From positions 186,001 through 250,000 of the forward strand of contig JAUIHS010000001.1 in assembly GCA_030432255.1 (NCBI GenBank): a stretch of DNA of 64,000 nucleotides, in the 5' to 3' direction. The notes beneath the pieces are model-generated. The model did no database searches and was not told the origin of the DNA. It worked only from the letters and a program-made list of their open reading frames with translations. The position numbers were made by a program, and so were the translations under genes. Shown here piece after piece: positions 52,488 through 61,557 of this stretch. Numbering within the stretch: position 1 is the first letter of the stretch; each line of letters begins with the position of its first letter. The DNA is from Phycisphaerae bacterium. Lineage in GTDB: Bacteria; Planctomycetota; Phycisphaerae; Phycisphaerales; UBA1924.

Positions 52488-53443
52488 CTGCTGTCGTGAG
52501 TCCGTATGACGTGAGTGCCCGTTCCGTGGCCTGCTTCGGCGCGGTGCTGTTGTGTGATCGTGTTGTCACGCTGCTGCCTGCACCCCATGAAGGTACGGAT
52601 CCCGAAGCAATCAGGAGCGCGGTAGAGGAGTCGCCCCGATTCCTCGAGTTCATGGAGTCCTGGCGGTGGAGCCGCGCTCTCTGGCAGGCCGGGCTCATCT
52701 CCACGACGGATGGAGCCGCGACGCTTCTCGAGGACATCGAAGCGGTCTGTGAGCGAATCGAGCACGACGACACTTTCGCGCCGCTGCATGGACTTGTTCA
52801 TGCAGCAGTTCTCGAAGAGACGCGGTCCTATCTCAACGTGTTGTGCCGCGACCTCATGACGGGCGGCGGAGATCCGCGGACGTCGGTTCCGGTCAGCGCC
52901 GCTGCGGAGCGCTTCGCCGCGCGACGGAGAGCACTGCTGTTTCGCCCCGAGATCACGTCACTTGCCGGACGCATCGAGACCACGTCCATTCAGCCCGTGT
53001 GCGCGTTCTCCATGCCGATTCTCGCGGCGGCGTCCGGTGAGCACTGCATCAATCTTCGAAGGCTCCTGACGGAGCAACTCACGGCAGTTCAGGAGGGGTT
53101 CGAGCAGGTGCTTGAGAATCCCCCGGGTCGGCGTGCGGGTGTTCCGGAAGCGATGCGTGAACCCCTGCGCGAGTACGACGCATGCTTCCACGAGTACTAT
53201 GACGAGCTCGTTGGATCCCGCGGTGAGGACGAGTTCCGCGCCCGTGCGATCCATGCATCCTTCAACGTTGGCATGCTTCCGGCGGACTCGACTCTGCGTG
53301 CCGCGGCGAAGGCAGCACACGTCCTTCGTCGGGGGCGAACATCCCGGCAGCGATCGGTCGCCGCGCTTCAGACGTCGGCACTCGGTGCAGCGTCCGCAAT
53401 AACGGTTACGGTGCGGGAGACCTCGATCCGGGTCCGGGGCTGA
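52481..53443 (+). CDS. Unrecognised 320-residue protein coupled to the HlyD adaptor
   Basis: The start lies inside the last seven bases of the adaptor gene, so it is translationally coupled. The protein is mostly helical, cytoplasmic-looking, without signal, membrane helix or Cys motif; features such as FMESWRWSRALWQAGL near 46 and YDACFHEYYDELVG near 227 are not from a family I know. Its end overlaps the convergent DUF3754-like gene by 38 nt. Context suggests it belongs to the SecA-like/M50/HlyD system. Confidence 0.7.
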   Translation: MLTAVVSPYDVSARSVACFGAVLLCDRVVTLLPAPHEGTDPEAIRSAVEESPRFLEFMESWRWSRALWQAGLISTTDGAATLLEDIEAVCERIEHDDTFAPLHGLVHAAVLEETRSYLNVLCRDLMTGGGDPRTSVPVSAAAERFAARRRALLFRPEITSLAGRIETTSIQPVCAFSMPILAAASGEHCINLRRLLTEQLTAVQEGFEQVLENPPGRRAGVPEAMREPLREYDACFHEYYDELVGSRGEDEFRARAIHASFNVGMLPADSTLRAAAKAAHVLRRGRTSRQRSVAALQTSALGAASAITVTVRETSIRVRG

Positions 53444-54635
53444 ACTGATCGACGTGATAGGCTGCTGAGCGTGCATCCCTGACGTGCGCCTCGAGTCGCG
53501 TAATGAGTGTTGCGGGATCAACGACCGTGAAGGTGCCGCGGTCGGCCCAGGCATCGAGTCGATCGAGCGTTTCAACCGCATCATCGATATCGAAAGTCAC
53601 ATCGACGCCGAATTTCCGCTGGAGGTAGGTCGCGGCCGCAGCGGCGAGGTCGGACGGTGAACGAGGGGGATCAGGGCACCGCAGGAGGGCATAGCCGAGG
53701 ATGGCTTCCTTGATCTCTTCGTACGCGATCAGGCGTATCAGCGTGTGCAGCGCAGCCTCATTGTTCGCGAGATTCTGGTAGTACAGGTGTTGTGTTCGCT
53801 GCGAGAGCCGCATATGTCGGGCGGAGCGATACCCGAGAAGGCCACGAACCAGGAGCACACCACAACCTGCGAGCAGTACCCAGAGGACCTGGCTGAAGAC
53901 GGCAACGGTCGCCATCAGTTTGGCGAGTTTGATTGCCGTGGCGCCGATGGCACCGGCACTGCCACCGACAACCTTCAGCTTGTCGATGAGGTTCATGCGC
54001 ACTTCGGCGTGCGGCAGGAGTGCTTCCACATCGGTGATGGGAATCTCTCGGAAGTGCTTGATGCGAACGGACGTCTCCCCGGCCAGCCGAACCACGACCA
54101 CGAGTCGTTGATAGACCTCCACGAGGCGCTCCTCGCCCCGGATCGGATGGCGCAGTGTGCGGAATCGCCGAAGCATGGTGGAGCGGCCCCGAATCCACAG
54201 GGACATGGATTCGACGGCCTCGGGTCGGATCCGGATCCGGAGTCCGTAGGTGCGCGCGGTCTTGAGAGTCTCGGTGACCTCGATGTCATCAAGTCGGCGG
54301 AAGTTGGCCTTGCCGAGCAGGTGTTCGATGCCGGTGAGGAGTTGCTGCAGAAGGTGATCGCCAGGTTCATCTGCGTGCAGTCGGAGGCACTCGCGATCGG
54401 GATTGACCTCAGCGTAGAGTTCGGCGAGGTGCTTCTCGAAGTTGAGCGTCTCCTGGCCGATGATGCGTTCGATGAGCTCGGCGACGAGGGGGAGTTCCGT
54501 GGCGTCGGGCCCGGCGTCCTGGCGAAGCGTCTCGACGAGGTCCCGGGGTCGGACGGGGATGAAATGGCTGTCGATCCGATGGCATTGCTGGTCGGAAGCC
54601 GCCTCGTCCGGAATCTGATCGTGCTCGGGCGCCAC
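53406..54635 (-). CDS. DUF3754-like membrane protein
   Basis: A 409-residue protein taken from the GTG at 54635 (VAPEHDQIPDE); the frame is open further upstream and no clear ribosome binding site settles the start. Features are FIPVRPRDLVETL near residue 20, EGVVV-like central region VYQRLVVVVRLAG near 175, ITDVEALLPHAEVRM, and two adjacent hydrophobic segments near 230-275, followed by TQHLYYQNLANNEAALH near 298. This fits the DUF3754/TMEM143-like family, whose function is unknown. It is not obviously part of the adjacent export locus. Confidence 0.75.
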   Translation of the reverse strand: MAPEHDQIPDEAASDQQCHRIDSHFIPVRPRDLVETLRQDAGPDATELPLVAELIERIIGQETLNFEKHLAELYAEVNPDRECLRLHADEPGDHLLQQLLTGIEHLLGKANFRRLDDIEVTETLKTARTYGLRIRIRPEAVESMSLWIRGRSTMLRRFRTLRHPIRGEERLVEVYQRLVVVVRLAGETSVRIKHFREIPITDVEALLPHAEVRMNLIDKLKVVGGSAGAIGATAIKLAKLMATVAVFSQVLWVLLAGCGVLLVRGLLGYRSARHMRLSQRTQHLYYQNLANNEAALHTLIRLIAYEEIKEAILGYALLRCPDPPRSPSDLAAAAATYLQRKFGVDVTFDIDDAVETLDRLDAWADRGTFTVVDPATLITRLEAHVRDARSAAYHVDQFSPGPGSRSPAP

Positions 54636-54690
54636 GCAGCCATGATACGGCAATCGTGATGCGATCAGGGTCCTTTCAGAATCCGGACTG

Positions 54691-54719
54691 TTGACGCCCC
54701 GACGGGGAAGTGCGATACT
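54691..54719 (+). promoter_or_regulatory. Predicted promoter of tRNA-Ser
   Basis: TTGACG (54691-54696) and GATACT (54714-54719) are spaced by 17 nt and lie 30 nt before the tRNA 5' end, a good sigma-70-type promoter. Confidence 0.7.
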
Positions 54720-54749
54720 TTCGCCCCTCGACAATCGAGCGACTTGAAC

Positions 54750-54839
54750 GGACAGGTGGCCGAGCGGCTGAAGGCACCGGTTTGCTAAACCGGCGTACCG
54801 TGTAAAGCGGTACCGCGGGTTCGAATCCCGCCCTGTCCG
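54750..54839 (+). tRNA. tRNA-Ser (anticodon GCU)
   Basis: A 90-nt cloverleaf with acceptor stem GGACAGG / CCTGTCC and discriminator G. The anticodon arm CCGGT / ACCGG encloses TTGCTAA (anticodon GCT), there is a long class II variable arm (GTACCG / CGGTAC), and the T-arm is GCGGG TTCGAAT CCCGC. The long variable arm and anticodon identify serine. No CCA is encoded. The 3' end is duplicated just downstream. Confidence 0.95.
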
Positions 54840-55089
54840 CTTTTCATGCGCCGACCATGCTCATCGAGTGGCGACGTCTTGGCATCTTTGGCGTTCCAGG
54901 GATTCGAACACGCCCGTCGGCACAGCCGACGGCAAGCGGGTTCGCACCGAGCGCAAGCGAGGTCACCCGGTCATCCCCCCCTGTCCGCTTTTTAAGCGCC
55001 GACCACGCTCATCGAGTGGCGACGTCTTGGCATCTTTGACGTTCCAGGGATTCGGACACGCCCGTCGGCACAGCCGACGGCAAGCGGGT
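54832..55089 (+). repeat. Duplicated 110-bp unit beginning with the tRNA-Ser 3' end
   Basis: Two near-identical copies lie at 54832-54941 and 54980-55089, differing at only a handful of positions. Each starts with CCTGTCCGCTTTT, the tRNA-Ser acceptor end plus flanking Ts. Each then has GCTCATCGAGTGGCGACGTC, then GGGATTCG (T-arm-like when read on the other strand), and the perfect hairpin CCGTCGGC / GCCGACGG with a 3-nt loop. The pattern could come from a tandem tRNA duplication followed by loss or from an insertion event. Confidence 0.88.
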
Positions 55090-55116
55090 GCCTCGTCCCT
55101 CCTCCCTCTTCCCTAT

Positions 55117-55150
55117 TAAAACAACAAAGCGGGTTCCCGAAGGAACCCGC
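55117..55150 (-). terminator. Rho-independent terminator of the dockerin protein gene
   Basis: A nine-base-pair stem GCGGGTTCC / GGAACCCGC (55129-55150) followed on the minus strand by TTTGTTGTTTTAA, 25 nt past the stop codon of the gene ending at 55176. Confidence 0.88.
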
Positions 55151-55175
55151 CTGGCCCAGTTGCGCGGCGATTCGA

Positions 55176-56882
55176 TCAGTCAGGGCATCCCATCAGTCCC
55201 CAGTCATCGAGGAGTTCGGTCAGGTCCTCGAAGTTCACGGCGCCATCGCCGGTGATGTCGCTTGCCAGTCCGACATCGACGGAGACCAGGAACTCGGTCT
55301 GGTTGCCCGGTTGGGAGAGGCAGTTCACGATCGCGCTGTCGTTCGCGAGCAGGCGAAGGGTGTAGCAGCACGGTTCGAGTCCTTCCGTCTCCCAGAACGC
55401 GATCCGTCCATCCACCGCCTCGGTTCCACTCGCGATGGTGACCCAGCCGTTGGTGCTGCCACCGGTGTACTGGAGGACCCAGCTCTCCAGGTGTTCGTCG
55501 GAGATACGGCCGCGGACGGCAACCCGGCCGCAGACCACATCGCAGTTATCGGGGTGCGTGATTTCCGCAACGGGGGGCGTGTTGTCGACTGTGACCTCGA
55601 TCTCCTGGGCTGCGCTGATGTCGCAGTCGGAGAAGCCCTCGGCGGTGATCAGGTAGGTGCCATCCGGAACGGCGGTGGAGCCCGTCGCGGAATTCCAGGT
55701 TGCGAATGTACTCGTGATGACGGGGTTCGTGTAGATCGGGTTGGCCGGATCGACGGGCGCGATGCTCTGCCCGTCGTAATAGGTCACCCGATACGAGTCG
55801 AAGCAGTTGTCCCAGATGGTGCCGCCGAAGCAGACGAGTCCACCGACAATGGATCCGTTGGGTGGCGACGTGATGTCAACGGTGTTGAAGAACGTGTTCA
55901 GATATGCGGTCGTGATGGCGGTTGATGTTCCACCGTTGGTGTTCTGTGTCGTCAGGCGAATGAGGTAGTAGCCCTCGCTCAGGCCGGTGGTGTTCCAGGT
56001 GCCGAGCACGTCATTGGTGACCGGTGAGGTGCCGTTCGTGATCAGTGTCCACGGGTCATTGCCGGTCTGCGACCACTCCAGCTTGTAGCCCAGGAACTGA
56101 CCCGCGGGCACGCTGGCGGTGCCCCGGATGGCGACGTCGCCGCAGACGCACTCGATGGGTGTCGGGTCCGAGATCACCGCCGTCGGATCATCGTTCAGAC
56201 GGACGAGCTGGATGCCGTTGATCGCAACCGGATCGCCGAACTCACCGCTGGTATCAAAGGCGCGCACGCTGATCTTGCCGTTCTGGGGGACGGTGACCGT
56301 GCGGATGTCATGCGTCACGCCTTCCATGAAGAACTGCGTCAGGACGGGACCCTGCACGAACGCGAAGCCCTGGCTGACATCATTGACGGAGATCTCGATT
56401 GCAAACGCAGGGGAGAAGGACTCGCCGGGAATGCAGGCGTAGGTGTAGACGTCGTACGTGCCTGCAGGAAGGCTGTCGATCTCCCAGACGAGGTGATTGA
56501 CCACGCCGGCAACCGCGTAGTGGTAGTCGCAGATGAGGGCGCGATAATCCAGGCTTGAGAAGCCCTCCACGCAGGTTGAGCGGGTGTTGGCGTCGCCGGT
56601 GATCGTCAGGTTGGCTCCGGAGTCGGCGCCCGTGAGCCCGGCGAGATTGAAGGGACCACCAGGTGAGCCGGCAAACGCATTCCAGACGCCAGCCTGTCCG
56701 CTGGCGGCGCCGTACCCGTCCGACGGGGTGCTGCCGAACAATGTTGTCACATCGATGTTGATGCCGAAGTCCTGGGTCCCGCCCGCCTCCACATGGGACG
56801 CACCCGGAAGGACGAGCGCCGCTGCCGCGGCGGCCACGCTCCAGAGGAGCCCACGAATTGATCGTCGCGCATGAACTGTCAT
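55176..56882 (-). CDS. Secreted multidomain protein with C-terminal dockerin
   Basis: A 568-residue protein with a signal peptide (VLPGASHVEAGG, cleavage near residue 33). The N-terminal 190 residues form a beta-sandwich-like domain (IDSLPAGTYDVYTYACIPG). Three Cys-containing immunoglobulin-like repeats follow, marked by CVCGDVAIRGTAS, GGLVCFGGTIWDNCFD and CDVVCGRVAVRGRI. The C-terminus has the short dockerin repeat DITGDGAVNFEDLTELLDDWG, typical of Planctomycetes secreted proteins, ending GCPD. Likely a surface or matrix protein; the ligand is unknown. Confidence 0.85.
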   Translation of the reverse strand: MTVHARRSIRGLLWSVAAAAAALVLPGASHVEAGGTQDFGINIDVTTLFGSTPSDGYGAASGQAGVWNAFAGSPGGPFNLAGLTGADSGANLTITGDANTRSTCVEGFSSLDYRALICDYHYAVAGVVNHLVWEIDSLPAGTYDVYTYACIPGESFSPAFAIEISVNDVSQGFAFVQGPVLTQFFMEGVTHDIRTVTVPQNGKISVRAFDTSGEFGDPVAINGIQLVRLNDDPTAVISDPTPIECVCGDVAIRGTASVPAGQFLGYKLEWSQTGNDPWTLITNGTSPVTNDVLGTWNTTGLSEGYYLIRLTTQNTNGGTSTAITTAYLNTFFNTVDITSPPNGSIVGGLVCFGGTIWDNCFDSYRVTYYDGQSIAPVDPANPIYTNPVITSTFATWNSATGSTAVPDGTYLITAEGFSDCDISAAQEIEVTVDNTPPVAEITHPDNCDVVCGRVAVRGRISDEHLESWVLQYTGGSTNGWVTIASGTEAVDGRIAFWETEGLEPCCYTLRLLANDSAIVNCLSQPGNQTEFLVSVDVGLASDITGDGAVNFEDLTELLDDWGLMGCPD

Positions 56883-56997
56883 ACCAGTATCTCCCTGTCA
56901 CCGGGTCCTCTCGGGATCCCGTGAATGTTCGGGTCGAAGTGGGGCGATGAGCGGCGTCAGCCCCTTGACCCGAGATCTTGTCGTTGAAGCTTGTTTC

Positions 56998-57026
56998 TTG
57001 TGCCGCTCACGGGAAGAGGCGATAAT
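56998..57026 (+). promoter_or_regulatory. Predicted promoter of the second ECF/kinase pair
   Basis: TTGTGC (56998-57003) and GATAAT (57021-57026) with 17-nt spacing lie about 45 nt before the sigma factor start. Confidence 0.5.
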
Positions 57027-57071
57027 TCGATCTGGGAGTCCTATCAGTGAGGCCGGAATCTCCGGAAAGTT

Positions 57072-57632
57072 TTGATTGATTCGTACCCGCAGCCCGATCC
57101 GGAGACGGACCCCCAGCGCGAGGAGCATGCGTGGGAGCCACTCGTCTATGACGAGCTCAGAGCTCTCGCAGCGGCCCTGCTTCGCCATGAACGACCGGAT
57201 CACACGCTTCAGCCCACGGCGCTCGTCAATGAGGCGTGGCTCAAGCTGTGCGCCGGGGCGAACCGGGGTTGGCAGGATCGAGGCCACTTCTTCGCCGTCG
57301 CGTCTCGCGCCATGCGGCAGATCCTCGTGGACCATGCCCGGGGGCGTGGGCGGCAGAAGCGGGGGGGGGGCTGGCTTCGCGTGACGCTCAGCGAGACGCC
57401 CGCACCGACCCCGACCGGTGAGCGTGAGATCGATATCCTGGCGCTCGACGAGGCCCTGACCGAACTGGAGAGCTTCGACCTCCGCAAATGCCGGGTGGTC
57501 GAACTGCGGTTCTTCGGTGGACTGACGAACCTCGAAGCTTCAGACGTTCTCGGGGTGTCTCACAAGACGACGGAAGCGGACTGGTACATGGCCCGGGCAT
57601 GGCTTCGGAAGAGACTCAGCGAAACGGAGTGA
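57072..57632 (+). CDS. ECF-type sigma factor of the planctomycete/acidobacterial type
   Basis: A 186-residue protein starting with TTG at 57072; no ATG is available upstream in frame. Typical parts are LVYDELRALAAALLRHER near residue 25, TALVNEAWLKL near 49, RGHFFAVASRAMRQILVDHAR near 69-89 and region 4 (VVELRFFGGLTNLEASDVLGVSHKT near 145-169). This is the TIGR02999-like ECF group, usually paired with a Ser/Thr kinase having TPR repeats. The kinase gene follows after one base. Confidence 0.9.
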   Translation: MIDSYPQPDPETDPQREEHAWEPLVYDELRALAAALLRHERPDHTLQPTALVNEAWLKLCAGANRGWQDRGHFFAVASRAMRQILVDHARGRGRQKRGGGWLRVTLSETPAPTPTGEREIDILALDEALTELESFDLRKCRVVELRFFGGLTNLEASDVLGVSHKTTEADWYMARAWLRKRLSETE

Positions 57633-57633
57633 C

Positions 57634-60276
57634 ATGGATCCCGGAACTTTCGAACGTGCTGCCGCCGTCTTCGAGCGTGTGCGGGAAGTGCCACTGAGCG
57701 AGCGCGGCCAGGCGCTGGATGCCGAGTGTGCCGACGATAGTGAACTTCGGGAGTTCGTCGAGTCCCTGCTGCATCATCACGAGGTGACCAACGACGGCCT
57801 CGATGAGCCCCTTGGCCCGGGGTCTCATCAACTTGGTGCGATTCACAGCGGTGCCGGCTCGAGTTCGGCTCCGGAGAGCATCGGTGAATACCAGATCCTC
57901 GGCGTTCTCGGCGAGGGCGGGATGGGTATCGTCTACCGTGCCGAACAGGCGCACCCGCAACGCGTCGTTGCGCTCAAGGTGCTTCACCATGGACTGCGCT
58001 CTCCCGCACTTTTGCGACGCTTCGAGCAGGAGTCCCGGTTCCTCGGCAGCCTTTCGCATCGCGGCATCGCACAGGTCTATGAGGCCGGTGTTCACGAGGG
58101 GGTCCCGTTCTTCGCGATGGAGTACATCGAGGGAGAGCCGCTGACTCAGTACATATGCCGCAACCAGTCAACGACCAATGAGCGGGTCGAGTTGTTCATC
58201 GAGATCTGTGACGCCGTGGCGCACGCCCATCGTCGCGGCGTCGTACATCGGGATCTCAAGCCCGGCAATATCCTCGTGACGGCTGACGGCCGCCCTCGCA
58301 TTCTCGACTTCGGCATCGCGCGCGCGACGGAATCGGACTTGCAGGCGACCACGCATACAGCAGCAGGGCAACTCCTCGGCACGTTGCCATACATGAGTCC
58401 GGAGCAGGTCGAGGGTCGACCGGACAACATCGATGCCCGCTCCGATGTGTATGCCCTGGGGGTACTCGGATATGAGCTTCTTTCAGGACAGTTGCCTCTC
58501 GATCTGTCAGACGTTCCGCTTCCGGAGGCGCTGCACACCATTGCACATGTTGATCCGACATCGCTCGGATCGGTGACTCGCGCATGCCGGGGTGACCTTG
58601 AAACGATCATTGCCCGGGCCATGGAGAAGGACGTCGACCGCCGGTATCAGAACGCGGAGGATCTGCGCGATGATCTTCGGCGATTCCTGATGCATGAACC
58701 CATCGTCGCACGACCGGTGACGGCGATGTATCAGCTTCAGAAGTTCGCTCGGCGTCATCGTGGCCTGGTGGCCGGGACCTCCGTGGCGTTCTCGGTGCTG
58801 GTTGTTGCAGTCATCCTGGTGACGTTCTTCCTGTTCCGCTCGCTCGATGCCGAGAAGCTTGCAAGCGAGGAGGCCGGGCGCGCGACGCTGCAGGCGAGTC
58901 GTGCCGCGGATGCTGAAAAGCTTGCACGGGAGGAGGCGTATCGGGCATCCGAGGAGGCTGAGCGGGCGCAGCTTGCGGAGACGGAGGCGCGGGAGGAGGC
59001 GGATCGGGCGCGGGCATTCATCGCCGTCCTGGAGGACATGCTCTCGGGTATCAAGCCGTCCGTAGCAATGGGGCGCGACACCACGGTGCTCCGTGAGATG
59101 CTTGATGCGACGGCGACGCTCATGGACGAGAACCCCCCGGCTTTCCGTGAGGTCGAAGGTGAGGTTCGATCCATTCTCGGAGACATCTACTTTGAGATCA
59201 GCGAATTGACGAGAGCTGAGGCGCAGATGGAACAGGCGCTGTCGATCTTCCGGGAGACAGCCGGTGAAGATGCCATCGAGACCTTCCGGCAGATCGGCTC
59301 ACTCAGCGTGTTGCGAAATGTCCAGGGCAGGGACGAAGAGTCGCTCGAACTCGCGCGGCAGGCGGTTGCAGGCCTCGAGGATCTGCTGGGCCCGGAGGAC
59401 CGGGAGACGCTGACTGCGCGAAGCAACCTGGCCGGGGTGCTGCTTGCCGAGCATCTTGGTGGTTTCGACGAGGGGGCAGAGATCGCGCAGGATGTCTACG
59501 AGCGCTGCCTGTCCCTGTTCGGGGAGGAGGACGAGCAGACGGTCAAGGCCATCATGCTTCTCGGAGACATCGGCCTGTCTCGAAACGAGTACGAGGAAGC
59601 TGAGAAGCAATACAGGCGTGCCGCGGAGCTTCGCACGGCCACGCTGGGCCCTGATCATCCGGACACGTTGTCCGCGCTGAATAATGTTGCGTTTGCCACC
59701 CACCGGCTCCATCACTTCGATGAGGCGGCGGACATCTACCGCGATGTGGTCGACGCCCGTCGTCGGATCTTCACTGAGGGGCACCACCAGCTTCGCACCA
59801 CGCTGCAGAATCTGGCGGGGACACTCGTCCGCGCCGAGCGGCTTGAAGAAGCCCAGGAGGTGTATGACGAGGTCTTCAGCCTCATGGACGAGTACGTGAC
59901 GGAGGAGAACTTCGGGACTCTGGGGGCACGCAACAACTACATCTACCTGCTCATGGACCTCGAGAAGTTCGAAGAGGCGGAGGTGTGGGCAATCGACGTC
60001 GAACGCCGCGGCCACGACCTGCTGCCTCCTGACCACTGGGTCCACGCGCACATGCAGGCGAAGCTTGGTGTGATCCGAATGCGGCTTGAGCGTTATGACG
60101 AGGCAGAAGCGGACCTCCTTGAGGCGCATCGTCGGCTGGAGGAGATCGGACATCCGCATGCGGGTTCGTGGTTCCACGTCCACGCGGCGTTGACGGACCT
60201 GTATACGCTGAAAGAGCAGCCGGAGGAATCAGAGCGATGGCGCGTGATCCGGGATCAGCTCATGCCGAACAATTAG
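57634..60276 (+). CDS. Ser/Thr protein kinase with TPR repeats
   Basis: An 880-residue protein. The first 60 residues are the helical region typical of ECF-linked kinases (VREVPLSERGQALDAECADD). The kinase domain covers about 88-345 (LGEGGMGIVYRAEQ, VALKVLHHGL, HRDLKPGNILV with Asp near 206, DFGIARATE, YMSPEQVEG). A transmembrane helix is at about 378-402, then a coiled coil to about 470. Tetratricopeptide repeats fill 510-870 (for example YEEAEKQYRRAAELRTATLGPDHPDT). The pairing with the sigma gene makes it a likely regulator of that sigma factor. Confidence 0.93.
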   Translation: MDPGTFERAAAVFERVREVPLSERGQALDAECADDSELREFVESLLHHHEVTNDGLDEPLGPGSHQLGAIHSGAGSSSAPESIGEYQILGVLGEGGMGIVYRAEQAHPQRVVALKVLHHGLRSPALLRRFEQESRFLGSLSHRGIAQVYEAGVHEGVPFFAMEYIEGEPLTQYICRNQSTTNERVELFIEICDAVAHAHRRGVVHRDLKPGNILVTADGRPRILDFGIARATESDLQATTHTAAGQLLGTLPYMSPEQVEGRPDNIDARSDVYALGVLGYELLSGQLPLDLSDVPLPEALHTIAHVDPTSLGSVTRACRGDLETIIARAMEKDVDRRYQNAEDLRDDLRRFLMHEPIVARPVTAMYQLQKFARRHRGLVAGTSVAFSVLVVAVILVTFFLFRSLDAEKLASEEAGRATLQASRAADAEKLAREEAYRASEEAERAQLAETEAREEADRARAFIAVLEDMLSGIKPSVAMGRDTTVLREMLDATATLMDENPPAFREVEGEVRSILGDIYFEISELTRAEAQMEQALSIFRETAGEDAIETFRQIGSLSVLRNVQGRDEESLELARQAVAGLEDLLGPEDRETLTARSNLAGVLLAEHLGGFDEGAEIAQDVYERCLSLFGEEDEQTVKAIMLLGDIGLSRNEYEEAEKQYRRAAELRTATLGPDHPDTLSALNNVAFATHRLHHFDEAADIYRDVVDARRRIFTEGHHQLRTTLQNLAGTLVRAERLEEAQEVYDEVFSLMDEYVTEENFGTLGARNNYIYLLMDLEKFEEAEVWAIDVERRGHDLLPPDHWVHAHMQAKLGVIRMRLERYDEAEADLLEAHRRLEEIGHPHAGSWFHVHAALTDLYTLKEQPEESERWRVIRDQLMPNN

Positions 60277-60298
60277 CCGACTTGGTGCGTTCCGGGCG

Positions 60299-60327
60299 TT
60301 GCGGATCGGCGGGCAGGTAACTATATA
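60299..60327 (+). promoter_or_regulatory. Predicted promoter of the MscS gene
   Basis: TTGCGG (60299-60304) and TATATA (60322-60327) with 17-nt spacing lie about 57 nt upstream of the start codon. Confidence 0.6.
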
Positions 60328-60384
60328 TTCCTGCTGGACTTGTGGATTACTCGAATTTCACCAGACTCTTGAAAGGGACCCACG

Positions 60385-61317
60385 ATGGACATCGCCTCGA
60401 TGGGGATCATCGGTATCAATCGCGTTGCAGCGACACTCGTCGCTGCACCGCCTGCCGGCGAAAGTGTTGAAGGGGCCGAGGAGGCTGCGGCAAGCCTTAC
60501 GGAACAGGCCCAGGACCCCGAGTTCTGGATCAATCTCTTCAACATGTACGGCCTGCCTGCATTGAAGGCACTGATTCTTCTCTTCATCGCCTTCATCATT
60601 GCCAGCTGGGTCCGGAAGATGACCTACAAGGTTCTCACCAAGGCGAAGCTTGACGAGACGCTCTCGAAGTTCGCCTCCAGCATGTCCCGCTGGGGCGTGC
60701 TGATTCTCGCTTTCATCGCGATCCTGAGCATCTTCGGCATCGAGACGGCCAGTTTCGCGGTGGTCCTCGGTTCTGCGGGTCTGGCCATCGGCCTGGCATT
60801 CCAGGGCAGCCTCGGGAACCTGGCTTCCGGTGTCATGCTCCTGATCTTCCGTCCCTTCAAGGTGGGCGACGTCGTGCAGGTGAATGGCATCACGGCCAAG
60901 GTGGAGCAGATCGAACTCTTCAGCACCATTGTTGACACCCCCGATAACAGGCGGATCATCATCCCGAATGGTGCGGTCTTCGGGAATACGATCGAGAACA
61001 TCTCCTTTCACGCCAAGCGTCGTGTTGATGTGGCTGTTGGCGTCGATTACAGCGCGGACATTGATCAGACGCGTGAGGTGCTCATGAGCGCGGCCAAGGC
61101 GTTGAACGACGATGCTCAGGGAGATCCGGCGGTCGTCCTGACGGGTCTCGGCGGTTCCTCGGTGGATTGGACTGTCCGTGTCTGGGTGGCGAGCAGTGAG
61201 TTCTGGCCCACCAAGGATAAGCTGACCCGGGAAGTCAAGGTCCGCCTCGACGAGGCCGGCATCGGCATCCCGTTCCCGCAGATGGATGTTCACATCGACG
61301 GTGCGATTCAGCGCTGA
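60385..61317 (+). CDS. mscS: Small-conductance mechanosensitive channel (MscS family)
   Basis: A 310-residue membrane channel with AAAGGGA nine bases before its ATG. An N-terminal hydrophobic segment precedes three helices; the pore-lining helix is VVLGSAGLAIGLAFQGSLGN near residue 128, followed by FRPFKVGDVVQVNG of the beta domain near 155. The cytoplasmic vestibule has NRRIIIPNGAVF near 185 and the C-terminal FPQMDVHI. The length is close to E. coli MscS. It releases solutes on hypoosmotic shock. It stands alone with its own promoter and terminator. Confidence 0.93.
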   Translation: MDIASMGIIGINRVAATLVAAPPAGESVEGAEEAAASLTEQAQDPEFWINLFNMYGLPALKALILLFIAFIIASWVRKMTYKVLTKAKLDETLSKFASSMSRWGVLILAFIAILSIFGIETASFAVVLGSAGLAIGLAFQGSLGNLASGVMLLIFRPFKVGDVVQVNGITAKVEQIELFSTIVDTPDNRRIIIPNGAVFGNTIENISFHAKRRVDVAVGVDYSADIDQTREVLMSAAKALNDDAQGDPAVVLTGLGGSSVDWTVRVWVASSEFWPTKDKLTREVKVRLDEAGIGIPFPQMDVHIDGAIQR

Positions 61318-61341
61318 TCTGCCCTATCCGATCAAACCACT

Positions 61342-61370
61342 AGCCCGGCACGCCGCCGGGCTTTTTCTTT
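61342..61370 (+). terminator. Rho-independent terminator of mscS
   Basis: An eight-base-pair stem AGCCCGGC / GCCGGGCT (61342-61362) followed by TTTTCTTTTTT, 24 nt past the mscS stop. Confidence 0.92.
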
Positions 61371-61557
61371 TTTGGTCCAGGTTTCTGAACAAGATGGGCG
61401 CGCACACGCGGCCCCAGCCTCTTATTCAATCGGGATGGGAAGGGGCGCCGTCGGTGCGGAGTGATGAGCCGCGCCGGCACTGGACGTTGCGATACATCAC
61501 ACACTCATCGCACCAAGACCAGTGTCCCGAGAGGACCAGAAAGAATTGAGAGGAATC

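Noticed and set aside
54857-55119. Small open frames after tRNA-Ser
   Set aside because: They fall in the duplicated non-coding unit and read the same repeat twice.
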